NCBI RefSeq assembly: GCF_013386765.1
Contig: NZ_JACARE010000056.1
Location: forward strand, 1,245 to 65,244
Reading direction: 5' to 3'
DNA: 64,000 nt
Origin: Pseudomonas yamanorum
GTDB lineage: Bacteria; Pseudomonadota; Gammaproteobacteria; Pseudomonadales; Pseudomonadaceae
Both the position numbers and the translations under genes were made by a program. Below the pieces are notes generated by a model. It was not told the DNA's origin, made no database searches, and saw only the letters and a program-made list of their open reading frames with translations. Shown here piece by piece: positions 8,713 to 18,638 of the stretch (the first letter of the stretch is position 1; every line of letters begins with the position of its first letter).

Positions 8713-10557
8713 TTAACCGTGTCCCTGACCAGAATCCCCGTTTTGCTTAAGGCGCTTGTACAGCGTATTACGGCTAACCCCCAGCTCCCTCGCCAAGTGC
8801 GAGATATTACCGCCCGCCGCCTTCAGCCGCTGGGCCAGGTCCATGCTGTCATCCAGCCGTTCACCGGCTGGCTCCGGCACCACCCCATTCAAATCCACAA
8901 AAAAATCATCCGGCAAATGCTCCGCCCGGATCGGCTGCTCTTCCGCCATCGCCAACGCGACCTGCAACACACTGCTCACCTGGCGCAGATTCCCCGGCCA
9001 CGGATGCTGCTCAAACAGCGCCAGCACCTCGTTACTCAACCCGGCCCACTGCGTCGGCTCCCGATGCTGTTGCCACAACTGCTTGAACAACGCCTGTTTA
9101 TCCGTGCGCTCCCGTAGCGGCGGCAATTCCAGGGTCAGGCCGCCGATGCGGTAATACAGGTCTTCACGAAAACGCCCGAGCTGCACCTGTTCTCGCAGCG
9201 AGCGGTTGGTGGCGGAGATGATCCGCAAGTCCACCGGGAACAACTCGCTGCTGCCGACGGGCTGTACGCAGCGTTCCTGCAACACTCGCAGCAGCCGGGC
9301 CTGGGTCGGCAGCGGCATATCACCGATCTCGTCGAGAAACAGCGTGCCTTTGTCCGCCTTGCGGATCAGCCCGATGCTGCCTTTCTGGTTCGCGCCGGTG
9401 AACGCACCTTTTTCGTAGCCGAACAGTTCAGACTCCACCAGTTCGGCGGGGATCGCTGCGCAGTTGACCGCGATAAACGCCTGTTGGCTGCGGGAGCTGG
9501 CCTGGTGCAGGGCTTTGACGAACACTTCCTTGCCCACCCCGGTTTCGCCGTGGATCAGCAGCGGGATGTCCTTTTCCAGCAAGCGTTCGGCCTGGCGTAC
9601 GGCCTTTTCCACCCGGGCGTCGCCAAAGTGCAGGGTCTTGAGACTGATGGCTGTGGAGGCGGGTGCGCTGGGTTTCTTGCTTTCCACAAATACGCGAGCC
9701 TGCACCGGTGCCTGTTTCGGGCGTTTCAACAGGCATTGGAAACGGTTGCGCCCGGCGGCTTGCAGTGAAAAGGGCAGGCCTTCGGGCTGGTTGAGCAGTT
9801 CCAGCAGCGAGACCTTGAACAGGCTATCGATCAGCACCCGCGACAGGCTGATGCCCAGCAGATTGTCCGCACGGCGGTTGGCTGACAGCACCTGGCCGCT
9901 TTCATCGAAGATCAGCAACCCGGCCCACTGGCTATCAAGGTTGTTCAACCCGGTGTTGAACGTCAGCTGGAAATGCTCACCGCGAAACAGGTTGAGGATC
10001 AGCCGGTTCTCCACGGTCTGGCTCATCATCTTGACCATGCCGAGGGTGTGGGAGGGCGGCAGGTAGCTGTCGCTGGACACATCCAGCACTGCGATGATTT
10101 CCCGCTGGGCATCGAAGATCGGCGCCGCCGAGCCGGTCATGAAACGGTTGGCCTTGAGGAAGTGTTCGTCGTGTTCGATATGCACCGCCTGGGCACAGGC
10201 CAGGGCCGTGCCGATGGCGTTGGTGCCGCTGGAACGCTCCATCCAGCTGGCGCCGGCGCTGAAGCCACGGGCCAGCTTGGGTTCGATAAAGCGCTGGGTA
10301 CCCCACGAGGTCAGCACCTGGCCCTGGTTGTCGGCGAGCATGATCAGGCAGTTGGAGTTGCTGAGGATGTTTTCGTAGTAGGGCAGTACTTCCTGGTGGG
10401 TGGTTTGCACGAGGGAATGCTGGCTCTCCAGCAACTGGCTGACACCGTCTGCGGGCAGTTGGTCGAAGCTCGGGGTGCTCTGGTGATCCAGGCCATAGGC
10501 CCGGCAGCGGCGCCAGGAGTCCTGGATGATGGCATCGTGCGCCAGCGGTGTGCTCAT
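8713..10557 (-). CDS. Sigma-54-dependent enhancer-binding activator (AcoR-like)
   Basis: A 614-residue AcoR-type activator. An N-terminal GAF-like sensory region (about 1-180) is followed by a PAS-like segment (about 200-300, LLIFDESGQVLSANRRADNLLG). The AAA+ domain shows Walker A GETGVGKE (about 336), the sigma-54-contacting GAFTGA (about 384) and Walker B GTLFLDEIGDM. The C-terminal Fis-type helix-turn-helix is LARELGVSRNTLYKRLKQNG (about 590-610). There is no receiver domain, so it probably senses a small molecule directly. The start at 10557 has AAGGG eight bases upstream. It is divergent from the ABC importer, which has a matching -24/-12 promoter at 10836, making that operon the obvious target. 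Confidence 0.92.
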   Translation of the reverse strand: MSTPLAHDAIIQDSWRRCRAYGLDHQSTPSFDQLPADGVSQLLESQHSLVQTTHQEVLPYYENILSNSNCLIMLADNQGQVLTSWGTQRFIEPKLARGFSAGASWMERSSGTNAIGTALACAQAVHIEHDEHFLKANRFMTGSAAPIFDAQREIIAVLDVSSDSYLPPSHTLGMVKMMSQTVENRLILNLFRGEHFQLTFNTGLNNLDSQWAGLLIFDESGQVLSANRRADNLLGISLSRVLIDSLFKVSLLELLNQPEGLPFSLQAAGRNRFQCLLKRPKQAPVQARVFVESKKPSAPASTAISLKTLHFGDARVEKAVRQAERLLEKDIPLLIHGETGVGKEVFVKALHQASSRSQQAFIAVNCAAIPAELVESELFGYEKGAFTGANQKGSIGLIRKADKGTLFLDEIGDMPLPTQARLLRVLQERCVQPVGSSELFPVDLRIISATNRSLREQVQLGRFREDLYYRIGGLTLELPPLRERTDKQALFKQLWQQHREPTQWAGLSNEVLALFEQHPWPGNLRQVSSVLQVALAMAEEQPIRAEHLPDDFFVDLNGVVPEPAGERLDDSMDLAQRLKAAGGNISHLARELGVSRNTLYKRLKQNGDSGQGHG

Positions 10558-10576
10558 GGCGGTGACCCTTGTTTTA

Positions 10577-10584
10577 TTGTTGTT
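10577..10584 (-). promoter_or_regulatory. CA motif (possible Hfq/Crc site) in the activator leader
   Basis: The minus-strand mRNA reads AACAACAA just upstream of the AAGGG ribosome site of the activator. This matches the AAnAAnAA consensus through which Hfq and Crc repress translation in Pseudomonas during catabolite repression. It is a short motif, but its position is the functional one. Confidence 0.5.
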
Positions 10585-10604
10585 CTGGGTTCTATCTCTA
10601 CCTA

Positions 10605-10704
10605 TGTAGGAGCGAGCTTGCTCGCGAAGAACGTCAACGATAACGCGCCCATCCAGAATGAACGCGGCGTCCTGAAGTTCTTCGCGAGCAAGCTCGCTCC
10701 GACA
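10605..10704. repeat. Inverted REP-like doublet, GAGCGAGCTTGCTCGCG type
   Basis: TGTAGGAGCGAGCTTGCTCGCGAAGAAC and its near-complement face each other about 50 bases apart (the sequences are split here by the centre at about 10655). This is a different REP class from the GAGCTGGCTTGCC copies. It sits within the regulatory region between the activator's leader and the TGTTCA array. Confidence 0.8.
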
Positions 10705-10712
10705 CAAAGTGT

Positions 10713-10791
10713 TGTTCAGAACTGTTCATTGTCAACCCGCCACGTGTTCAGTTGTTCAGGCCGGCCTGTTCATTTCTGTTCAGAGGTGAAC
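10713..10791 (+). promoter_or_regulatory. Array of six TGTTCA repeats, candidate activator-binding site
   Basis: TGTTCA begins at 10713, 10723, 10745, 10753, 10767 and 10777, forming three close pairs (10, 8 and 10 bases apart). An inverted TGAAC follows at 10787. The array lies about 45-125 bases upstream of the -24 element, where sigma-54 activators usually bind. Confidence 0.6.
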
Positions 10792-10835
10792 GGCCGTTTT
10801 GCCTAACCCGTTGACCGGCCTGGATTTTGGGTTTT

Positions 10836-10851
10836 TGGCACGGAACTCGCT
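10836..10851 (+). promoter_or_regulatory. Sigma-54 (-24/-12) promoter of the ABC importer operon
   Basis: TGGCACGGAACTCGCT matches the consensus TGGCACG-N4-TTGCW with one mismatch and has the required ten bases between GG and GC. It lies 45 bases upstream of the first ATPase ATG and opposite a sigma-54 activator gene. Confidence 0.85.
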
Positions 10852-10876
10852 CTGTGCTCCCAGCCAGAACCATTCC

Positions 10877-10884
10877 AATAATAA
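10877..10884 (+). promoter_or_regulatory. CA motif (possible Hfq/Crc site) before the first ABC gene
   Basis: AATAATAA matches AAnAAnAA exactly and runs directly into the AAAAAGG ribosome site of the gene starting at 10897. Binding of Hfq/Crc here would block initiation. The motif pairs with the one at 10577 in the divergent activator gene. Confidence 0.55.
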
Positions 10885-10896
10885 AAAGGTCGTGTC

Positions 10897-11990
10897 ATGT
10901 CATTGACCCTGGAGCACGTCACTCGCGTCGTCGAAGGCCAGACCTGGATCGACGACGCCAACCTGCGTTTCGAAGCCGGTTCCTTCAATGTACTGCTGGG
11001 CCGTACGCTGTCTGGCAAGACCAGCCTGATGCGCCTGATGGCCGGCCTGGACAAGCCCGACAGCGGGCGCATCCTGATGAACGGCGTCGACGTCACCCAT
11101 AAGCCGGTACGCCTGCGCAACGTGTCGATGGTCTATCAGCAGTTCATCAATTACCCCACCATGACCGTGTTCGAGAACATCGCCTCGCCGCTGCGCCAGG
11201 CCGGTGTGTCGGCCGAGCAGATCCAGAGCAAGGTCCTCGAAACCGCGAAAATGCTGCGCATCGAGAAATTCCTCCAGCGCCACCCGCTGGAGCTTTCCGG
11301 CGGCCAGCAGCAGCGCACCGCCATGGCCCGGGCGCTGGTCAAGGACGCCGAGCTGATCCTGTTCGACGAACCCTTGGTAAACCTGGACTACAAACTGCGG
11401 GAAGAACTGCGCCAGGAAATGCGCGAGCTGTTCAAGGCCCGCCATACCATCGCCATCTACGCCACCACCGAACCCAATGAAGCCCTGGCACTGGGCGGCA
11501 CCACCACCATTCTCCACGAGGGCCGGGTGATCCAGAGCGGCAAGGCCGCCGAGGTCTATCACCAGCCGCAAACCGTGCTGGCGGCCGAGCTGTTTTCCGA
11601 ACCGCCGATCAACCTGATGCCCGGACGCATCAGCGGCAATGAGGTGAGCTTTGCCAACTTTGTGCACTTCCCGCTGAACGTCGACCTGCGGCCCATCGGC
11701 GAAGGCGAGTTCCGCTTTGGCGTGCGCCCCAGCCATATCAGCCTGGTGCCGAGCAACGACGATGACCTGGAGCTGGCAGTGACGGTGGAAGTCGCCGAGA
11801 TCAGCGGCTCGGAAACCTTCCTGCATGTGCGCAGCGAGCATTTCCTGCTGGTGCTGCATTTACCCGGCGTGCACGAGTACGACGTCGACGCGCCGATCCG
11901 CGTCTATATCCCCACCCACAAACTGTTTGTGTTCGATGGCCAGGGGCGTCTGGTCCAGGCCCCGGGCCGCCGTGTCGCGAGGGTTGCCTG

Positions 11991-11991
<1 letters not shown>
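10897..11991 (+). CDS. ABC importer ATP-binding subunit, GlpS-like (H-loop lost)
   Basis: A 364-residue MalK-type ATPase with a C-terminal TOBE-like regulatory domain. Walker A is GRTLSGKTS (about residues 35-43), the signature LSGGQQQR is intact (about 133) and Walker B is LILFDEP. The switch region, normally VTHDQxEA, reads YATTEPNEA (about 187-195), so the H-loop histidine is missing. Together with the next gene it forms the two-ATPase pair of GlpSTPQV-type importers (characterised for glycerol in Rhizobium leguminosarum). Its stop overlaps the ATG of the next gene by one base. The gene follows the sigma-54 promoter and a CA motif. The substrate is probably a polyol or a short alcohol-like compound, by family only. 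Confidence 0.9.
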
Positions 11992-13951
<1,960 letters not shown>

Positions 13952-13961
13952 GGCCGCCAAC

Positions 13962-14762
13962 ATGAGCAAGCGCAAGGTTATCCCGCTGTTGGTCTACATC
14001 CTGTTCCTGCTGGTGCCGATCTACTGGCTGTTGAACATGTCCTTCAAGAGCAACACCGAAATCCTGGGCGGCCTGACCCTGTTTCCCCAGGACTTTACCT
14101 TCGCCAACTACAAGGTGATTTTCACCGACCCGAGCTGGTACACCGGTTACCTCAACTCGCTGTATTACGTCAGCCTCAACACCGTGATTTCCCTGAGTGT
14201 GGCGCTGCCCGCCGCCTATGCGTTCTCGCGCTACCGCTTCCTCGGCGACAAGCATCTGTTCTTCTGGCTGTTGACCAACCGCATGGCGCCGCCGGCGGTG
14301 TTTTTGCTGCCGTTTTTCCAGCTGTATTCCTCCATCGGCCTGTTCGACACGCATATCGCGGTGGCCCTGGCCCATTGCCTGTTCAACGTGCCGCTGGCGG
14401 TGTGGATCCTCGAAGGCTTCATGTCCGGTGTGCCCAAGGAAATCGACGAAACCGCCTACATCGACGGGTACAGCTTCCCCAAGTTTTTCGTGAAGATTTT
14501 CATCCCGCTGATTGGCTCGGGCATCGGCGTCACGGCGTTTTTCTGCTTCATGTTTTCCTGGGTCGAACTCCTGTTGGCGCGCACGTTGACGTCGGTGAAC
14601 GCCAAGCCGATTGCGGCGGTGATGACCCGCACGGTGTCGGCCTCCGGTATCGACTGGGGCGTGCTGGCGGCGGCGGGGGTGCTGACCATCCTGCCGGGCA
14701 TGCTGGTGATCTGGTTTGTTCGCAACCACGTGGCCAAGGGCTTTGCCCTGGGCCGGGTCTGA
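13962..14762 (+). CDS. ABC importer permease 2 (MalG-type)
   Basis: A 266-residue permease with six predicted transmembrane segments. The EAA loop ETAYIDGYSFPKFFVKIFIP is clear at about residues 167-186. It forms the second half of the membrane channel with permease 1 and corresponds to GlpQ of the GlpSTPQV systems. The intergenic gap is ten bases, and the gene is followed directly by the DUF2160 gene, so it is part of one transcript. Confidence 0.9.
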   Translation: MSKRKVIPLLVYILFLLVPIYWLLNMSFKSNTEILGGLTLFPQDFTFANYKVIFTDPSWYTGYLNSLYYVSLNTVISLSVALPAAYAFSRYRFLGDKHLFFWLLTNRMAPPAVFLLPFFQLYSSIGLFDTHIAVALAHCLFNVPLAVWILEGFMSGVPKEIDETAYIDGYSFPKFFVKIFIPLIGSGIGVTAFFCFMFSWVELLLARTLTSVNAKPIAAVMTRTVSASGIDWGVLAAAGVLTILPGMLVIWFVRNHVAKGFALGRV

Positions 14763-14772
14763 GGAGTCGATG

Positions 14773-15045
14773 ATGGAATGGATGGCCTGGACCACCCCGA
14801 CTGCACTGTTCTTCGCCGCGATCGGCCTGCTGCTGGTGGGCATGACAACCTGGGAATTGCGCTCGCCGAGTATCCCCCGGCGCGGCTTGTTACCGATCAG
14901 CACCACCCGTGGTGATCGCTTGTTTATCGGTCTTCTCGGCAGCGCCTACCTGCATTTGTTGGTGATCGGCGTAACCGGCTGGAGCATCTGGGTGGCGTCC
15001 GCGCTGTCTCTGGTGTGGCTGTTGTCTGTGATGCGCTGGGGCTAG
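14773..15045 (+). CDS. DUF2160 small membrane protein of the ABC importer operon
   Basis: A 90-residue protein with two or three hydrophobic segments (PTALFFAAIGLLLVGMTTWE, FIGLLGSAYLHLLVIGV, IWVASALSLVWLLSV). It corresponds to the DUF2160 protein found between the permeases and the binding protein in GlpSTPQV-like operons; its function is not established. Two ATGs are adjacent (14770, 14773). I take 14773 because GGAG is six bases upstream of it rather than three. An accessory membrane subunit is the reasonable guess. Confidence 0.85.
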   Translation: MEWMAWTTPTALFFAAIGLLLVGMTTWELRSPSIPRRGLLPISTTRGDRLFIGLLGSAYLHLLVIGVTGWSIWVASALSLVWLLSVMRWG

Positions 15046-15080
15046 TTGCCCCGTTTGAACCCCAAAACCAGGAGGTCTCT

Positions 15081-16823
15081 ATGTTCGATAAAAACAATAA
15101 GCTGCGACATAGCATTTCATTGGCGGCCGTGCTGGCGCTCAGCGGGCTCAGTGCTGCGGCCTGGGCCGATGCCTATGAAGACGCTGCGAAAAAATGGATC
15201 GGCAGTGAGTTCAAGCCGTCGACCCTTACCGAAGCCCAGCAGCTCGAAGAGCTGAAGTGGTTTATCAAGGCCGCGGAGCCGTTTCGCGGGATGAAGATCA
15301 ACGTGGTGTCGGAAACCCTCACCACCCACGAGTACGAGTCCAAGGTACTGGCCAAGGCCTTCAGCGAAATCACCGGGATCAAGCTGACCCACGACCTGCT
15401 GCAGGAAGGCGACGTGGTGGAGAAGCTGCAAACCCAGATGCAGTCCGACAAGAATATCTATGACGGCTGGGTCAACGATTCCGACTTGATCGGTACGCAC
15501 TTTCGCTATGGCAAGACAGAATCCATCACCGACCTGATGGCCAACGAAGGCAAGAACTTCACTTCGCCGACCCTGGACATCAAGGACTTCATCGGTATTT
15601 CGTTCACCACCGCGCCGGACGGCAAGATCTACCAGTTGCCCGACCAGCAGTTTGCCAACCTGTACTGGTTCCGCGCCGACTGGTTTGAACGGGCGGACCT
15701 GAAGGCCAAGTTCAAGGAAAAGTACGGCTATGAACTGGGCGTGCCGGTGAACTGGTCAGCCTATGAAGACATCGCCAAATTCTTCAGCGAAGACGTCAAG
15801 GAAATCGACGGCAAGCGCGTCTATGGGCACATGGACTACGGCAAGAAAGACCCGTCCCTGGGCTGGCGTTTCACCGATGCCTGGTTCTCCATGGCCGGTG
15901 GCGGCGACAAGGGCCTGCCCAACGGCTTGCCGGTGGACGAGTGGGGCATTCGCGTGGAGGACTGCCACCCGGTGGGCTCCAGCGTGACCCGTGGTGGCGA
16001 CACCAACGGCCCGGCGGCGGTGTATGCCACGCAGAAATACGTGGACTGGATGAAAGCCTACGCGCCACCGGAAGCGGCGGGCATGACCTTCTCCGAATCC
16101 GGGCCGGTGCCGTCCCAGGGCAACATCGCCCAGCAGATCTTCTGGTACACCGCGTTTACCGCCGACATGACCAAGCCGGGCCTGCCGGTGGTGAACGCCG
16201 ACGGCACGCCGAAATGGCGCATGGCCCCATCGCCGGTCGGGCCGTATTGGGAAAAGGGCATGAAGAAGGGTTATCAGGACGTGGGCTCCTGGACCTTCCT
16301 CAAGTCGACGCCCGAGAAGCAGAAACTCGCGGCCTGGCTGTACGCGCAGTTCGTGACCTCGAAAACCGTGTCGCTGAAGAAAACCATCGTGGGCCTGACG
16401 CCGATTCGTGAGTCGGACATCAACTCCCAGGCCATGACCGACCTGGCGCCGAAGCTCGGTGGCCTGGTGGAGTTCTACCGCAGCCCGGCCCGGGTGGAAT
16501 GGACCCCGACCGGTACCAACGTGCCGGACTATCCACGCTTGGCGCAATTGTGGTGGAGCCATATTTCGGAAGCGGCCAGCGGGGAGAAGACGCCGCAGCA
16601 GGCACTGGATGGCTTGGCCAAAGACCAGGACGCGATCATGACGCGCCTGGAACGCTCCAAGGTGCAGCCGATTTGCGGGCCGAAGATGAACGAGGAGCGG
16701 GATGCGCAGTACTGGTTTGACCAGCCGGGTGCACCGAAGCCGAAGCTGGCCAATGAGAAGCCGCAGGGTGAGACGGTCAGCTATAACGAGTTGCTCAAGT
16801 CGTGGGAGGCGGCGCGCAAATAA
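15081..16823 (+). CDS. ABC importer substrate-binding protein, GlpV-like
   Basis: A 580-residue periplasmic binding protein. The signal peptide (about 1-30) has a basic start, hydrophobic core SLAAVLALSGLSAAAWA and an Ala-type cleavage site before DAYEDAAKK. Its length is well above the about 420 residues of typical sugar-binding proteins and matches the large GlpV-like class. Trp-rich motifs (YWFRADWF, YWEKGMKKGYQDVGSW) are typical of polyol- or sugar-binding sites. The ribosome site AGGAGG lies about six bases before the ATG. It is the last gene of the sigma-54-controlled operon, followed by a REP doublet. The ligand is unknown. Confidence 0.9.
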   Translation: MFDKNNKLRHSISLAAVLALSGLSAAAWADAYEDAAKKWIGSEFKPSTLTEAQQLEELKWFIKAAEPFRGMKINVVSETLTTHEYESKVLAKAFSEITGIKLTHDLLQEGDVVEKLQTQMQSDKNIYDGWVNDSDLIGTHFRYGKTESITDLMANEGKNFTSPTLDIKDFIGISFTTAPDGKIYQLPDQQFANLYWFRADWFERADLKAKFKEKYGYELGVPVNWSAYEDIAKFFSEDVKEIDGKRVYGHMDYGKKDPSLGWRFTDAWFSMAGGGDKGLPNGLPVDEWGIRVEDCHPVGSSVTRGGDTNGPAAVYATQKYVDWMKAYAPPEAAGMTFSESGPVPSQGNIAQQIFWYTAFTADMTKPGLPVVNADGTPKWRMAPSPVGPYWEKGMKKGYQDVGSWTFLKSTPEKQKLAAWLYAQFVTSKTVSLKKTIVGLTPIRESDINSQAMTDLAPKLGGLVEFYRSPARVEWTPTGTNVPDYPRLAQLWWSHISEAASGEKTPQQALDGLAKDQDAIMTRLERSKVQPICGPKMNEERDAQYWFDQPGAPKPKLANEKPQGETVSYNELLKSWEAARK

Positions 16824-16846
16824 CCCAAACGCAGCAGATCAAAAAA

Positions 16847-16969
16847 TGTGGGAGCCAGGCTTTTGTGGGAGCCGGGCTTGCCCGCGATGCAGGCACCTCG
16901 GTCTGTCAGCCAGACCGCGGTGATGCCATCGCAGGCAAGCCAGCTCTCACATAAGCCCGGTTCCCACAT
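16847..16969. repeat. Compound REP doublet, copy with extra half-sites
   Basis: GTGGGAGCCAGGC, GTGGGAGCCGGGCTTGCCCG and the inverted GCAGGCAAGCCAGCTCTCAC plus GGTTCCCACA follow each other, so at least two partial and two inverted REP units are packed here. It separates the end of the ABC operon from the convergent end of batD. Confidence 0.8.
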
Positions 16970-16997
16970 TGGGTTTCTGGTGTTGGTAAAAGAGGGG

Positions 16998-18638
16998 CTA
17001 CTTGGGATACAGCGGCGGCAAGCTGGTGCTGTCGCCCGCAGGGTCCTGCTCGCGCTCCGCCATCGGAATCGCCTTCACCGCCCGCCACAATTCCTCACCC
17101 TGCCAATACTGCCCCGTCTCGCTGTAGAGCGCGCCATTCAACCCGTCCAATGCATCCGACAGCGGCACAAACCGTGCGGCCATGTCGGCCAGGGTCTCCG
17201 GCTGTTGCCGTGCCCAGGCATCCAGTGCCTGGCGCGTGGCTTGCGGGTCGTTGGCCTGGCTCGCGCGCTTGAGGTCGTCCAGCAACGTACGCGGGCTCGG
17301 GCCGGTCTGGGCGGCACGCAGGATCGCCGGCTGCCAGCGCGCACGCCACCACAAGCCGAAGCCCAGCAGGGTGGTGCAGGCCAGGATCAGGCTGGTCAGT
17401 TGCCAGATCCACAGGCTGTCGTTGTCCGGTGCGGTGATCACGGTCGGGCTGGCCGGTGTGTCCACCACCAGGCTCGGGTTGGTCGCCACTTGCAGGGTGC
17501 GCGCCGGCAGGCTGGTGCGTTCCAGGTGGTCTTCGTGGGTGTTCCACCACACCACTTCCACCGCCGGCAGCTCCAGTGCTCCGACGCGGTTGGGCACCAG
17601 GGCTTCGCGGTCTTCGCGGCTGCCGATCAGGCCGCGGTCGTTGTTCTGGTTGCTCAGCACCGGCTGGTCCGGGTAGCGGCGCAGGCCGGGAATGTCGCTC
17701 AGGGCCAGTGGCGGCAGTTGCGCGCCGGCCAGGCCTTCGGCTTTCAGGGTCAGGCTGCGGGTCAGGGAGTCGCCGACCTGTACATGGTCCGGCTCGGGGT
17801 TCCAGCTTTCAGTGAGGGTCAGGCTGCGTGCCGGCAGCCAGGGTGCGTCCGCCGGGTAGGCAGCCGGCTTGGCCTTGACGGTCAGCGACAACTCCGGCGA
17901 GCTGACGTGGATCAGCTTGCCGGGCTTGGAGCCTTGGGGGTTGTTGTCCTGGGCGGGCCGTGGCTCCACCAGGGTGGCGCTGAATGTCTGCGTCGGGATC
18001 GTCAGCGTGCCACTGTGCTGCGGGTAGATCGCATAGCGGGTTTCGATCACGCCATGGCGAATGCCGTTGATGACTTTCTCGTAGGTGCGCGACTCACCCA
18101 GTTGCTCGATGCGGGTATCGGCGACCTGCAACGGCGTGAGGCTGCTGTCGTCATACAGCGACACCGAGTGGTAGACGCGCAGGGTCAGCAGCGCCTGGGC
18201 CTGGACGTAGACGCTGTCCTGGTCGAGGCTGGTTTCGATAAATACCGGGGCCAGTTGGGCCTCGGTGTTCTGGCTGACGGTTTCCACCACTTGCAGGGTG
18301 ATCGGCTGGGTCTTGAGTTCGCCGATCTGCAACGGCGGAATCACCACGGTGCCGTTTTCCTTGGGCAGCAGGGTGATGATCCAGCGGGTGGTGGCGTGGT
18401 TGTCGCCCCCCAGGGTGGTGAGCTGGTTGATCTGGCGGGTGCCGCTGACTTCAAACAGCGGGTCGAGGGGCGCCAGGTCCGGTTTGCCGAACAGCGTGAC
18501 GTCGTTGGACTCCACCGTCAGCTCCACTGTCTCCCCGGAATTGATGCGGCTGCGGTCGACACTGGCCACCAGGCCGGCAGCCTGGGCCTGGCTGGCCCAC
18601 AACGCGAGGGTGAGAAGAAGGGCGGTGCAGCGGTTCAT
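16998..18638 (-). CDS. batD: BatD-like periplasmic/membrane protein
   Basis: A 546-residue exported protein. The N-terminal signal peptide is MNRCTALLLTLALWASQAQA. A long beta-rich periplasmic region follows, made of repeats that open with VDRSRINSGETVELTV and LTLKAEGLAGAQLPPL. A single transmembrane helix, LTSLILACTTLLGFGLWW, lies near residue 410, and a cytoplasmic helical tail ends the protein. This is the layout of BatD (aerotolerance operon) proteins. It is the last gene of the moxR-bat operon and overlaps batB by four bases. The family is linked to cell-envelope stress or MoxR-chaperoned complexes; the precise function is not known. Confidence 0.9.
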   Translation of the reverse strand: MNRCTALLLTLALWASQAQAAGLVASVDRSRINSGETVELTVESNDVTLFGKPDLAPLDPLFEVSGTRQINQLTTLGGDNHATTRWIITLLPKENGTVVIPPLQIGELKTQPITLQVVETVSQNTEAQLAPVFIETSLDQDSVYVQAQALLTLRVYHSVSLYDDSSLTPLQVADTRIEQLGESRTYEKVINGIRHGVIETRYAIYPQHSGTLTIPTQTFSATLVEPRPAQDNNPQGSKPGKLIHVSSPELSLTVKAKPAAYPADAPWLPARSLTLTESWNPEPDHVQVGDSLTRSLTLKAEGLAGAQLPPLALSDIPGLRRYPDQPVLSNQNNDRGLIGSREDREALVPNRVGALELPAVEVVWWNTHEDHLERTSLPARTLQVATNPSLVVDTPASPTVITAPDNDSLWIWQLTSLILACTTLLGFGLWWRARWQPAILRAAQTGPSPRTLLDDLKRASQANDPQATRQALDAWARQQPETLADMAARFVPLSDALDGLNGALYSETGQYWQGEELWRAVKAIPMAEREQDPAGDSTSLPPLYPK

